Origin: G026625185 sp963727835
GTDB lineage: Bacteria; Desulfobacterota; WTBG01; JAGOGO01
Length of the DNA stretch: 10,139 bases
Assembly: GCA_963727835.1 (NCBI GenBank)
Contig: CAVSIB010000031.1
Span: forward strand, 1 to 10,139
Reading direction: 5' to 3'
The position numbers and the translations under genes were made by a program. How positions within the stretch are numbered: the stretch's first letter is position 1; each line of letters begins with the position of its first letter. The notes below the pieces were generated by a model. It was not told where the DNA came from, ran no database searches, and saw only the letters and a list, made by a program, of their open reading frames with translations. Of this stretch, positions 1 through 6,276 are shown in pieces.

Positions 1-35
1 TGCTTATTTTGGACAAGAATGCGGCAGGCAAGTAA

Positions 36-2501
36 TCACAGTAAGTCGATTGGGTCTACATCCACGGTTATCTTCACCCCCGGGATCTTAAGGTGGGGGA
101 GAATTCTGGCGATTACCCTTTCGGTAAAAGAATGGAGTACCCGATAATCCGGGCCCTTGATGAGCATCTGAAACCGGTATTTGCCCTTCAGCTTTTCCCG
201 GGGAGCCCCTACTGGTCCAAGGATATCGATGATGGCATCCTTAAAAATTTTCTCTTTTTTCTTAAGCTCCTGACTTAATTTCCCTAGCCGAGTTGCGCCA
301 TCAAGAGTCCGGGGAAGGCTGTTGCCTTTGATCCGGAAATTTACCATTCGGTGAAAAGGAGGGTATTGAAGCTCATCACGCTGGGCAACTTCCTGTTCGT
401 AAAAAGGGAAAAAATCTTGGCCCCTGGCCAGTCTGATGCTCGGATGTTCGGGATTATACGTTTGGATGATGACCGCTCCCGGGCTTTGGCCCCGGCCGCA
501 GCGGCCCGCGACCTGGGTAAGCAGTTGGAAGGTTCTTTCTCCGGCCCGGAAATCAGGAAAGTTTAAAGAATGGTCGGCGGCGATTACTCCCACCAGCGTA
601 ACCCCGGGAATATCATGGCCCTTGGCGACGATCTGCGTGCCAATCAGAAGTTCAGTCTCTCCTTTTCTAAACTGACCCAATATCTGCTGGAGGGCATTTT
701 TTTTCGTCGTGGTATCCCGATCAAGCCTTCCCACTTTTAAATCCTGAAAAAGCCGGCGAACCTCAGCCTCCAGCCTTTCCGTGCCGAACCCAAAAACTCC
801 TATCTTCTGTCCCTGACAGTGAGGGCACCGCTCTGGCGCGGGCTGAGAAAAATTGCAATAGTGGCAGAGCAGCAGTCGTTTTTCTTGATGGAAGACTAAC
901 GAGACCGTGCAGTTAGGACAGCGGGCAGTAAAACCGCATTCCCGGCAGATCACAAAAGGGGAAAACCCCCGGCGGTTAAGAAAGAGCACGGTCTGTTCTC
1001 CCCGCCCCCAGCGTTCCTTTATCGCTTCTTTAAGCCGCGAGGATAACATGACCCCGGGTTCCTCTTTACGCATATCAATGACTTCTACCTGAGGGAGAGG
1101 GCGGTTTTCGATCCGCTGAGAAAGGTGCAGGTAGTTTATTTTTCCGATCCTCGTATTGTAATAGGTCTCGATTGCCGGAGTAGCCGAGCCGAGCACAACG
1201 ACCGCACTATTCATTTTGGCCTTAACCAAGGCCATGTCCCGGGCGTTATACCGTACTCGGTCTTCTTGCTTATAGGCAGTATCGTGCTCTTCATCAACCA
1301 CAATCATCCCCAGCGATGGCAAGGGGGCAAAGATAGCGGAGCGGGCTCCGATTACTATGCGCGCCTCTCCTTTGAGTATCCTTCTCCATTCATCAAAACG
1401 CTCTCCCTGCGAAAGCCCGCTGTGAAGCTGGGCGATCTGATTCCCGAATCGGGCTTTAAACCGAGCAATTAACTGAGGGGTTAAGGCAATTTCCGGGACC
1501 AGCACCAGTGCTCCTCTGCCTGCCTCCAAGGTAGCCTTGATGGTTCTCAGGTAGATTTCGGTCTTGCCGCTTCCTGTTACCCCGTGAAGCAAAAAAGGAG
1601 CGTACTGCTGTTTTTTGATGGTGGAGACGATTTTCTTTACAGCCTCGGTTTGCTCAGCGGTTAACTCAAAAGAAGAATCCGTGCCCTGTTCCTCTTCTGC
1701 CCAGGGCGCCCGGTATACCTCCTTAAAAGAACTCGTGATCAGGCCTTTTTCTTCCAAGGCTTTTAAAACAACGCTCCCTATTCCCCGCAAAGCAAAAATC
1801 TGCTTTTGACTTAACTCTCCCTGGTCGCGGAGGAGTTTAAGGACTTGGAGCTGCCGGGGAGCCTTCTTGAGCATCTGCTTCAAACCGGAAAAAGAAAACT
1901 GAGATACTTGATCCTCATTAACCCGAAAAAATTTTTCCTCTCTCGGTTTTACGGTTCGAGAACCCGGGGACTGACTCAGGGAGATGAGACCATTTTTGAT
2001 CAACAAGGAAAGCAAAGAAAAGGTCTTTTTATCTTTTAGGGTCCTCTGAAAGGGTTGAAGGCCGATTTTGTGCTTTTCTGCCAAACCGGATAAAATTTCT
2101 TTCTCCGCCGGGGAAAGGGTTGAATCCTGCAAGCGCTCTTTCCCCTGAAGGGTTAAGGACAGGTAGTGATTTGTTTTTACATTGATCCCGGAAGGAAGGG
2201 CGGTTTTAATCACTTCCCCTAACGGAGCAAGATAATAGGAGGAAATCCATTTAAAAAAGATAAGGTCAGACGGGCCAAACAAAGGCAGAAGGTCAAGCAC
2301 CTCTTCAATAGGCTTAATATTTCCAATCTCCGATGAATCTTTTACCGCCACAACATAGCCGGTTACCTTTCTTTTCTCTAAGGGGACGAGTACTCTGCTT
2401 CCCACTGCAACCACATCGCGCAAATGGGGAGAAACCTGATAATCCAGGCTCTTATTTAACGGTAACGCCAGAACAACTTCAGCAATAAGGGGTTTTTCCA
2501 T
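36..2501 (-). CDS. priA: Primosomal protein N' (replication restart DNA helicase PriA)
   Basis: PriA is a cytosolic superfamily 2 3'-to-5' helicase that recognises abandoned forks and D-loops and starts reloading of the replicative helicase. The 821-residue product has the full family order: an N-terminal DNA-binding domain (about 1-110), a winged-helix-like region (about 210-270), Walker A GVTGSGKT at 307-314, a DEEH box at 403-406, and helicase motif VI QVAGRCGR at 663-670 (Cys where Ala is usual). Between the helicase lobes lie eight zinc-ligand cysteines at 519, 522, 528, 531, 546, 549, 559 and 562, the canonical PriA two-zinc insertion. The C-terminal domain is complete and the stop is TGA. 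Length is normal to slightly long for the family. The ATG at 2501 has no good Shine-Dalgarno, but the N-terminus aligns with the usual PriA start. The downstream neighbour lies outside the window. Identification is secure. Confidence 0.97.
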   Translation of the reverse strand: MEKPLIAEVVLALPLNKSLDYQVSPHLRDVVAVGSRVLVPLEKRKVTGYVVAVKDSSEIGNIKPIEEVLDLLPLFGPSDLIFFKWISSYYLAPLGEVIKTALPSGINVKTNHYLSLTLQGKERLQDSTLSPAEKEILSGLAEKHKIGLQPFQRTLKDKKTFSLLSLLIKNGLISLSQSPGSRTVKPREEKFFRVNEDQVSQFSFSGLKQMLKKAPRQLQVLKLLRDQGELSQKQIFALRGIGSVVLKALEEKGLITSSFKEVYRAPWAEEEQGTDSSFELTAEQTEAVKKIVSTIKKQQYAPFLLHGVTGSGKTEIYLRTIKATLEAGRGALVLVPEIALTPQLIARFKARFGNQIAQLHSGLSQGERFDEWRRILKGEARIVIGARSAIFAPLPSLGMIVVDEEHDTAYKQEDRVRYNARDMALVKAKMNSAVVVLGSATPAIETYYNTRIGKINYLHLSQRIENRPLPQVEVIDMRKEEPGVMLSSRLKEAIKERWGRGEQTVLFLNRRGFSPFVICRECGFTARCPNCTVSLVFHQEKRLLLCHYCNFSQPAPERCPHCQGQKIGVFGFGTERLEAEVRRLFQDLKVGRLDRDTTTKKNALQQILGQFRKGETELLIGTQIVAKGHDIPGVTLVGVIAADHSLNFPDFRAGERTFQLLTQVAGRCGRGQSPGAVIIQTYNPEHPSIRLARGQDFFPFYEQEVAQRDELQYPPFHRMVNFRIKGNSLPRTLDGATRLGKLSQELKKKEKIFKDAIIDILGPVGAPREKLKGKYRFQMLIKGPDYRVLHSFTERVIARILPHLKIPGVKITVDVDPIDLL

Positions 2502-2542
2502 ACTATGAAAATTTTGCTAAAAATTTTTTTTTTAATTCAAAC

Positions 2543-2559
2543 AAACCCCTGCCGGGTTT
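2543..2559 (-). terminator. Possible terminator after the oxidoreductase operon
   Basis: A six-base-pair stem AAACCC/GGGTTT with a five-base loop lies about 35 bases past the stop of the iron-sulfur gene. On the minus strand it is followed by GTTTG and then an A/T-rich run. The uridine tract is interrupted, so this is a weak intrinsic terminator candidate. It sits between the operon and priA, which lacks its own clear Shine-Dalgarno; if the hairpin is inactive, priA could be read through from the operon. Confidence 0.35.
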
Positions 2560-2592
2560 TAAACAGGTTAGGATTTGGCCGGAGAAAAGCTT

Positions 2593-2958
2593 TTAACGCA
2601 CACCAATCGCCCGGGTGGTACAAACCTTCACACACTGAGGCTTTCCCTGGCAGAGGTCACAGTGATAAGCCTTATTGCCAAAGACAGGTAAAGCGCCAAA
2701 AGGACAGCGTTCAGCGCGGGACTTGCCCCAGATAAACTTTTTCTTTTCCCTTTCTCCCTCTGCTTTTTTCCCCGGTAAGCACTTCATCTCCCTGCATTGC
2801 CGGCAAAGGATCGGCATATTCATGCTGGTATTGAGGTCATCTTTTTTGATTCGAATAGCTGATTTTTCTGGATTTACGCTTCCGCCATGAAAGAGAGAAC
2901 AGACAAGTTCACACAGATGACAGCCGCTGCACCTCTTTCGGTCAACCGTGATTTTCAT
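2593..2958 (-). CDS. Polyferredoxin-like 4Fe-4S protein, electron-transfer partner of the oxidoreductase
   Basis: This 121-residue protein has twelve cysteines, enough for three [4Fe-4S] clusters: C10-x2-C13-x2-C16-x3-C20; C52-x2-C55-x4-C60 and, 24 residues later, C85-P; and C100-x2-C103-x5-C109-x3-C113. The pattern resembles the HycB/DmsB-type Fe-S subunits commonly encoded beside aldehyde ferredoxin oxidoreductases. By analogy with the ferredoxin-like small subunits of multi-subunit members of that family it should carry electrons away from the tungsten site (inference). There is no signal peptide or membrane segment, so it is cytosolic. Its ATG overlaps the TGA of the preceding catalytic gene (ATGA), and AGGG/AAGG lies just upstream, so translation is probably coupled. 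The odd feature is the charged insert (about residues 61-84) splitting the second cysteine motif, where three residues are usual. Confidence 0.85.
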   Translation of the reverse strand: MKITVDRKRCSGCHLCELVCSLFHGGSVNPEKSAIRIKKDDLNTSMNMPILCRQCREMKCLPGKKAEGEREKKKFIWGKSRAERCPFGALPVFGNKAYHCDLCQGKPQCVKVCTTRAIGVR

Positions 2959-4148
2959 GCCTTAAGCCCTAACCGTTTCAAAGTATTTTTTTTGGGGACT
3001 CCATTTTTCCCCCATCCGTGAAGACGATAATAGTCATCCAGCATGTGATCAAATTCATTCCGCGAGATGAACGCTCCTTGCGCGGGCCCTTCGGGAATGG
3101 GTTCGTCAAAATACCGTTTCGGAAGCGTGTCGTGTTTTCGTGAGAGCTCATCCTTAACCAGCATCATTTTTTCGAGAGCACAAATCCTTTCGCCAATTTG
3201 TTTCAATTCTTTCGGAGAAAAATCAAGTCCGGTGGCGAGCGTAATCAGCCGGGAAAACTCCCGGTACTGGAGGGCATGCGGGCTGGAAAAGACGGTAAGG
3301 AAACGGCAGATTCCTAATGAATCGCTTACCGCATTCAGTACCTCATGCCACCAGACCATTCTTCCTTTGCCGGCATACGAGGCAAGATCATTGCTTACCG
3401 GGCCGCCATAGAGCTTCTTGAGGACTTCTTCAGGAAGACCCAGCACATCTATCGACGCACGGCTTCTCATATGGCAGGCACCACGGCTTGCCGTGGCCAT
3501 CCCGAGAGCGAAACTTTTCGGGAGCCTTTCGTCAGTCATTTCAATGGGGAAATTTTTAATTTCCATGAGATAATCTCTGGATGCTGCCCCGAAAACCTTC
3601 TGGGCAAAAGGGCCTTCTGCTAAAATATTGCCAAAATTTTTTCGATGAGCAATCTGGTGAATAACTTCCGTAATGGTTTCCCGATCACCCCAGACAAGGG
3701 GGCGTTTGGTTAGTTTCTGATCGATGATTCCTCGCTGGTAAAGTTCCATTGCCCACGCGATATAGGAACCGGTAGAAATGGTGTCAAGTCCATAACGGTT
3801 GCAAAGTTCAATCGCATACATACTATTTTCCAGATCCAGATTCCCCAGCTTGCTCCCCAGAGAGCCAAGGGAGCCGTATTCCGGGCCTTCTCCCCTGGTT
3901 CCTTGATACTGCCCTTTTTCAATGACAAAGCGGTGCCGGCAGTGAACCGGACAGCTGAAACAGGCAAGCATGCCGGTGGAATAAGGTTCCAGTGCCTCAG
4001 CTGCTAACCGATAACCCTGGTCACCAACACTGGTGTGTTGATTATTGCGGACGCTGAGGATACCCAGGGCGTTCGCCCTGCTGAAAAGAAGCGGGGTGCC
4101 ATATTCTCCTAACGCCTGAGCCCATTTGGTGCCTGCCAGACTTTTCAT
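2955..4148 (-). CDS. Aldehyde ferredoxin oxidoreductase, C-terminal domains (domains 2 and 3)
   Basis: This ORF holds the part of a tungsten-bispterin aldehyde:ferredoxin oxidoreductase that binds the [4Fe-4S] cluster and the second pterin; the family oxidises aldehydes to acids and reduces ferredoxin. The cluster motif C63-x2-C66-x3-C70 and the distal ligand C281 in SDSLGIC are present. Other family signatures are GEGPEYG (86-92, where GPEYET is more usual), GLDTISTG (120-127), SRGACHMR (221-228) and the C-terminal LPKRYFDEP (342-350). At 397 residues it lacks the N-terminal pterin domain, which is encoded by the gene immediately upstream; together they total 619 residues, normal for an intact enzyme. 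The ATG at 4148 overlaps the upstream TGA (ATGA) and has no Shine-Dalgarno, so it depends on coupled translation or reflects a one-base frameshift in an originally single gene. The family is certain; whether this is a separate polypeptide is not. Confidence 0.88.
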   Translation of the reverse strand: MKSLAGTKWAQALGEYGTPLLFSRANALGILSVRNNQHTSVGDQGYRLAAEALEPYSTGMLACFSCPVHCRHRFVIEKGQYQGTRGEGPEYGSLGSLGSKLGNLDLENSMYAIELCNRYGLDTISTGSYIAWAMELYQRGIIDQKLTKRPLVWGDRETITEVIHQIAHRKNFGNILAEGPFAQKVFGAASRDYLMEIKNFPIEMTDERLPKSFALGMATASRGACHMRSRASIDVLGLPEEVLKKLYGGPVSNDLASYAGKGRMVWWHEVLNAVSDSLGICRFLTVFSSPHALQYREFSRLITLATGLDFSPKELKQIGERICALEKMMLVKDELSRKHDTLPKRYFDEPIPEGPAQGAFISRNEFDHMLDDYYRLHGWGKNGVPKKNTLKRLGLKA

Positions 4149-4813
4149 TGTGGCAAGATAATACGGTAAATACTTTTTGGGTCAGAGAGTTTTATGTCCC
4201 GCGTTCCCCGGACGGCTAATGCCTTTACATTTTTTGATCCCATGACCGCGCCCATTCCCGTTCTTCCCGCCGAACTTTTCATTCCCGAGCGGATAGCCGC
4301 AAAACGAACCAGGTTCTCTCCTGCGGGGCCAATGCAAGCAATCTGAACCTTATCATCCTTTAACGCGGAACGCAGTTTTTTCTGAGTTTCAAGGGTATCA
4401 AGCCCGGTTAATCTCTTCGCGTCGCGAACTTCAATATGGTTATCGGTGATTAAAAGGTAGACCGGCTTGGGGCTTTTACCTGAAATGACCACATGACTAA
4501 AGCCAGCTTTGACAAGTTCGGCGCCAAAATCCCCACCCATGTTTGAGTCACCCAGATGGCCTGATTCAGGCGATTTTGCCGTGATAGAGATCCGCGAACC
4601 AAAACTTAAACATCCCGTAAGAAGTCCCGCTCCAAAAATAAGGGGGTTGTTCGGGGAAAAGGGATCTAAGGAAGGAGTATAGTGCGGGGAAAGAAGATGC
4701 ATGTTCATTCCTCGTCCTCCCAGAAATTTTCTCCGAAGCACAACAGGGATCGGCTTAACCCTGATTTTCTCAGCGGTTAGATCAATAAAGGCGATTTTTC
4801 TATCCACGGGCAT
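4145..4813 (-). CDS. Aldehyde ferredoxin oxidoreductase, N-terminal domain (domain 1)
   Basis: This 222-residue ORF matches the N-terminal beta-sheet domain of the aldehyde ferredoxin oxidoreductase family, which cradles the tungstopterin. Signatures include IDLT near the start (10-13), GGRGMN (32-37), DPFSPNNPLIF (50-60), the LTG/SRISITAKSP stretch (65-82), SNMGGDFG (90-97) and AGRTGMGAVMGSKNVKALAV near the end (182-201). It stops where domain 2 should begin, and the next ORF continues the family alignment in the -1 frame. In the family about 25-30 residues separate the final DP motif from the YGT motif; joining the two ORFs with a single shift gives about that spacing. It is the promoter-proximal gene of the operon, with a good -35/-10 upstream and only a distant AGAGGA as Shine-Dalgarno. 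It is either a true half-enzyme or the 5' half of a frameshifted gene. Confidence 0.88.
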   Translation of the reverse strand: MPVDRKIAFIDLTAEKIRVKPIPVVLRRKFLGGRGMNMHLLSPHYTPSLDPFSPNNPLIFGAGLLTGCLSFGSRISITAKSPESGHLGDSNMGGDFGAELVKAGFSHVVISGKSPKPVYLLITDNHIEVRDAKRLTGLDTLETQKKLRSALKDDKVQIACIGPAGENLVRFAAIRSGMKSSAGRTGMGAVMGSKNVKALAVRGTRDIKLSDPKSIYRIILPQ

Positions 4814-4872
4814 GTTTGTTCGCTAAATCCTCTGTATTGTCAACCCTCATAATGATTAACGTATACGGCTTT

Positions 4873-4902
4873 ATCATACACCATGAAGCATGTCTGATTC
4901 AA
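4873..4902 (-). promoter_or_regulatory. Sigma-70-type promoter for the oxidoreductase operon
   Basis: On the minus strand, TTGAAT (4897-4902) and TATGAT (4873-4878) are separated by 18 bases, about 60 bases ahead of the start codon at 4813. Each hexamer is close to consensus. The spacer contains CATGAAGCATG (4882-4892), an inverted repeat that could be an operator, but it is short and may be chance. Confidence 0.5.
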
Positions 4903-4948
4903 TAAGGAAAACTTTTGGATATAATCTGGGTCGTATTTATAAAAAAAA

Positions 4949-4987
4949 GGAAAAAAAATTCCACTTTGGGAAAAAATTCGTTATAAT
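4949..4987 (+). promoter_or_regulatory. Candidate promoter with A-tract repeats for the desulforedoxin-like gene
   Basis: A perfect -10 hexamer TATAAT lies at 4982-4987, about 60 bases ahead of the TTG start at 5047. No good -35 is visible at 16-18 bases (TTCCAC at 4959-4964 is poor). Instead there are two near-identical copies of GGAAAAAA(AA)TTC at 4949-4961 and 4969-4979, starting 20 bases (about two helical turns) apart, which could act as UP-like bent DNA or activator sites. A second TATAAT lies at 4920-4925. This is the only likely promoter for the plus-strand genes, but the call is tentative. Confidence 0.35.
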
Positions 4988-5046
4988 ATAAATGCTAGGC
5001 GAAGCGGGGGCAGAAAATAAATCAAAACGGAGGGAGGTGATTATCC

Positions 5047-5235
5047 TTGCCACCTAAAAAAGTGACTACCAAGAAAACCGCTCCTAAAAAAACGACAAAA
5101 AATAAGAAAGTTAAAAAGAACGATAAGTTAGTATGCGAAAAGTGCGGACTGGTGGTGTCGGTAGATACTATTTGCGGTTGCGCGGTTGCCTGTGATTTAC
5201 TCTGCTGCGGGAAGGAGATGAAGTTAACGTGTTAG
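5047..5235 (+). CDS. Small Lys-rich protein with a desulforedoxin-like metal site
   Basis: This 62-residue protein has two parts. Residues 1-27 are a basic Lys/Thr/Pro tail with 12 lysines, reminiscent of histone-H1-like or nucleic-acid-binding tails. Residues 28-62 resemble the desulforedoxin fold (also the N-terminal domain of desulfoferrodoxin): C30-x2-C33-G, a glycine/cysteine-rich turn, then C53-C54-G-K-x-M. In desulforedoxin, CxxC plus a CC pair bind one iron through four thiolates. Four extra cysteines occur here (43, 45, 49, 62), so zinc or a different site is possible. The start is TTG at 5047, chosen because a strong Shine-Dalgarno GGAGGTGA ends six bases upstream and no ATG is near. 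The gene is divergent from the oxidoreductase operon. A redox or nucleic-acid-associated role is inference; it does not correspond to any gene name I know. Confidence 0.75.
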   Translation: MPPKKVTTKKTAPKKTTKNKKVKKNDKLVCEKCGLVVSVDTICGCAVACDLLCCGKEMKLTC

Positions 5236-5340
5236 TATCGCAAAAAAATAATCCCGCCTCGTCTAGCAAACTTTTATTCCCTAAAGATTGAAAGAGCACT
5301 CACGGTTGAGAGATCGATAATGGTGTGCTTTTTTGAAGAT

Positions 5341-5373
5341 AGATATGAAAAGAAATTCATATCTTATTTTTTT
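5341..5373 (+). terminator. Terminator-like hairpin directly before the Shine-Dalgarno of the 123-residue gene
   Basis: A perfect nine-base-pair stem, AGATATGAA (5341-5349) with TTCATATCT (5356-5364), has a six-base loop and is followed by TATTTTTTT (5365-5373). This is the shape of an intrinsic terminator, although the stem has only two G-C pairs. The T run abuts AAGGAGG (5374-5380), the ribosome binding site of the next gene, so no promoter fits between them. It can be a terminator for the upstream gene, an attenuator in the leader of the next one, or both. A weaker hairpin (AGCAC 5295-5299 with GTGCT 5325-5329, then six T) lies just upstream. Confidence 0.5.
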
Positions 5374-5387
5374 AAGGAGGCTGCATT

Positions 5388-5759
5388 ATGAAAAAATTTA
5401 TCGCTGCTGTTATTGTAATGTTTTCATTGTGTTTACTTACCCCTTACAACGCCAAAGCAGAAGGAACTTGGAGCAATATGGGTTACGGAGCGGGCTCTAT
5501 TTTAGCATCATGCGTATATTCGCCCGTAAAAGTGGTCTATGCTCTTGTTGGAGGGCTTACCGGAGGGATGGCATTCCTGGTTACGTGCGGTAACCAGGAT
5601 GTTGCCCAAAAAATCTGGAGTCCTTCGCTACGGGGCACGTATGTTATTACCCCTGAAATGTTAAAAGGGAAAGAACAGGTTCAATTTGTCGGGCAACCAG
5701 AAACAAAAACATATCAACCTCAGGAGAATAAAGTTCAAGAAGATACCATAAAAAGATAA
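5388..5759 (+). CDS. Secreted conserved hypothetical protein
   Basis: This 123-residue protein begins with a typical Sec signal peptide (KK followed by a hydrophobic core, probable cut after AKA, about residue 24). The mature part opens with a Gly/Ala/Val-rich segment (about 30-68, including SPVKVVYALVGGLTGGMAFLV) that could be a membrane-inserting or glycine-zipper-like helix pair. A soluble part around KIWSPSLRGTYVITPEMLKG follows, then a polar Gln/Lys/Glu-rich tail (about 104-123). I recall similar small envelope proteins with a YVITPEMLKG-like motif in anaerobic and uncultured bacteria, but I know of no assigned function. The start has an excellent Shine-Dalgarno (AAGGAGG, seven bases upstream). 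It follows the desulforedoxin-like gene after a 152-base leader with hairpins. Coding status is strong; role unknown. Confidence 0.85.
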   Translation: MKKFIAAVIVMFSLCLLTPYNAKAEGTWSNMGYGAGSILASCVYSPVKVVYALVGGLTGGMAFLVTCGNQDVAQKIWSPSLRGTYVITPEMLKGKEQVQFVGQPETKTYQPQENKVQEDTIKR

Positions 5760-5823
5760 TCGCATAATGACCATGAGCAGATAAAACAATTTATGGCAAA
5801 AACATTAGCAAAGTGAGGAATCT

Positions 5824-6276
5824 GTGCCGGAATTTAAAAATGTTACGGTAATTAAAAAGGCCAATGTTTACTTTGACGGCAAGGTGACCAGCCGCACGGT
5901 TTTGTTTCCGGACGGTTCAAAGAAGACGCTCGGTGTCATGCTTCCCGGGGAATACGAATTCAGCACCGCAGACAAGGGGGTCATGGAAATCATGGCTGGT
6001 GATCTGGAAGTTTTACTGCCCGGATCGGCTGGCTGGGAAACAGTAAAAGAAGGAGATTCTTTTGAGGTTCCGGCCCGATCCACCTTCAGCCTGAAGGTTA
6101 AAACCGTTACCCACTACTGTTGTGCTTATATCAGGGGAAAAGCCTGCCCAATACATTCCTCCAGCATTGCCACGGTAACACGTGGAAGGCGTTGCTCTCA
6201 CAGCTTTAGAACTTCACCTTCGGCGCTTCGGTTGCTGCCTCTGGAGCTTCAAAGAACGAAGCTTTTTCAAACTTGA
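5824..6276 (+). CDS. ppnP: Pyrimidine/purine nucleoside phosphorylase (PpnP/DUF1255 family) with C-terminal read-on
   Basis: Residues 1-103 match the small cupin-fold PpnP (YaiE, DUF1255) family, which phosphorolyses many purine and pyrimidine nucleosides to base and pentose-1-phosphate in the cytosol. Visible family motifs are LGVMLPGEYEFST (37-49), EIMAGDLEVLLPG (55-67), W71, GDSFEVPARS (77-86) and a final YCCAY (98-102). Family members are usually about 94-105 residues, but this frame continues to 150. The extra tail (about 104-150) is Arg/Ser-rich and unlike the family, and its last 23 codons are antisense to the end of lemA. The original stop has probably been lost by point mutation or a small indel near 6130. 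The start is GTG at 5824 with GAGGA at 5815-5819; no in-frame ATG is better placed. It lies 64 bases after the secreted-protein gene and may share its transcript. Confidence 0.88.
   Translation: MPEFKNVTVIKKANVYFDGKVTSRTVLFPDGSKKTLGVMLPGEYEFSTADKGVMEIMAGDLEVLLPGSAGWETVKEGDSFEVPARSTFSLKVKTVTHYCCAYIRGKACPIHSSSIATVTRGRRCSHSFRTSPSALRLLPLELQRTKLFQT

Noticed and set aside
1125..1472. A 115-codon open frame on the plus strand.
   Set aside because: It is fully antisense to the helicase core of priA, lacks a ribosome binding site and shows no protein family features.
1846..1860. TGGAGCTGCCGGGGA resembles the tRNA-Ala 3' end (10036-10050) at 14 of 15 bases, like an attachment site.
   Set aside because: It lies inside conserved priA coding sequence and encodes ordinary PriA residues; the match is short and most likely chance.
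3067..3623. Overlapping plus-strand open frames of 114 and 92 codons.
   Set aside because: They are antisense to the aldehyde ferredoxin oxidoreductase C-terminal ORF, whose family motifs make the minus strand the coding one.
4144..4165. Programmed -1 ribosomal frameshift joining the two oxidoreductase ORFs.
   Set aside because: The bases before the overlap (TTGCCACAATGA) contain no X-XXY-YYZ slippery heptamer and I see no strong stimulatory stem; coupling or an indel is simpler.
6170..6186. CCACG/CGTGG hairpin between ppnP and lemA as a bidirectional terminator.
   Set aside because: The stem has five pairs and no T run on either strand, and it lies within the open ppnP frame.
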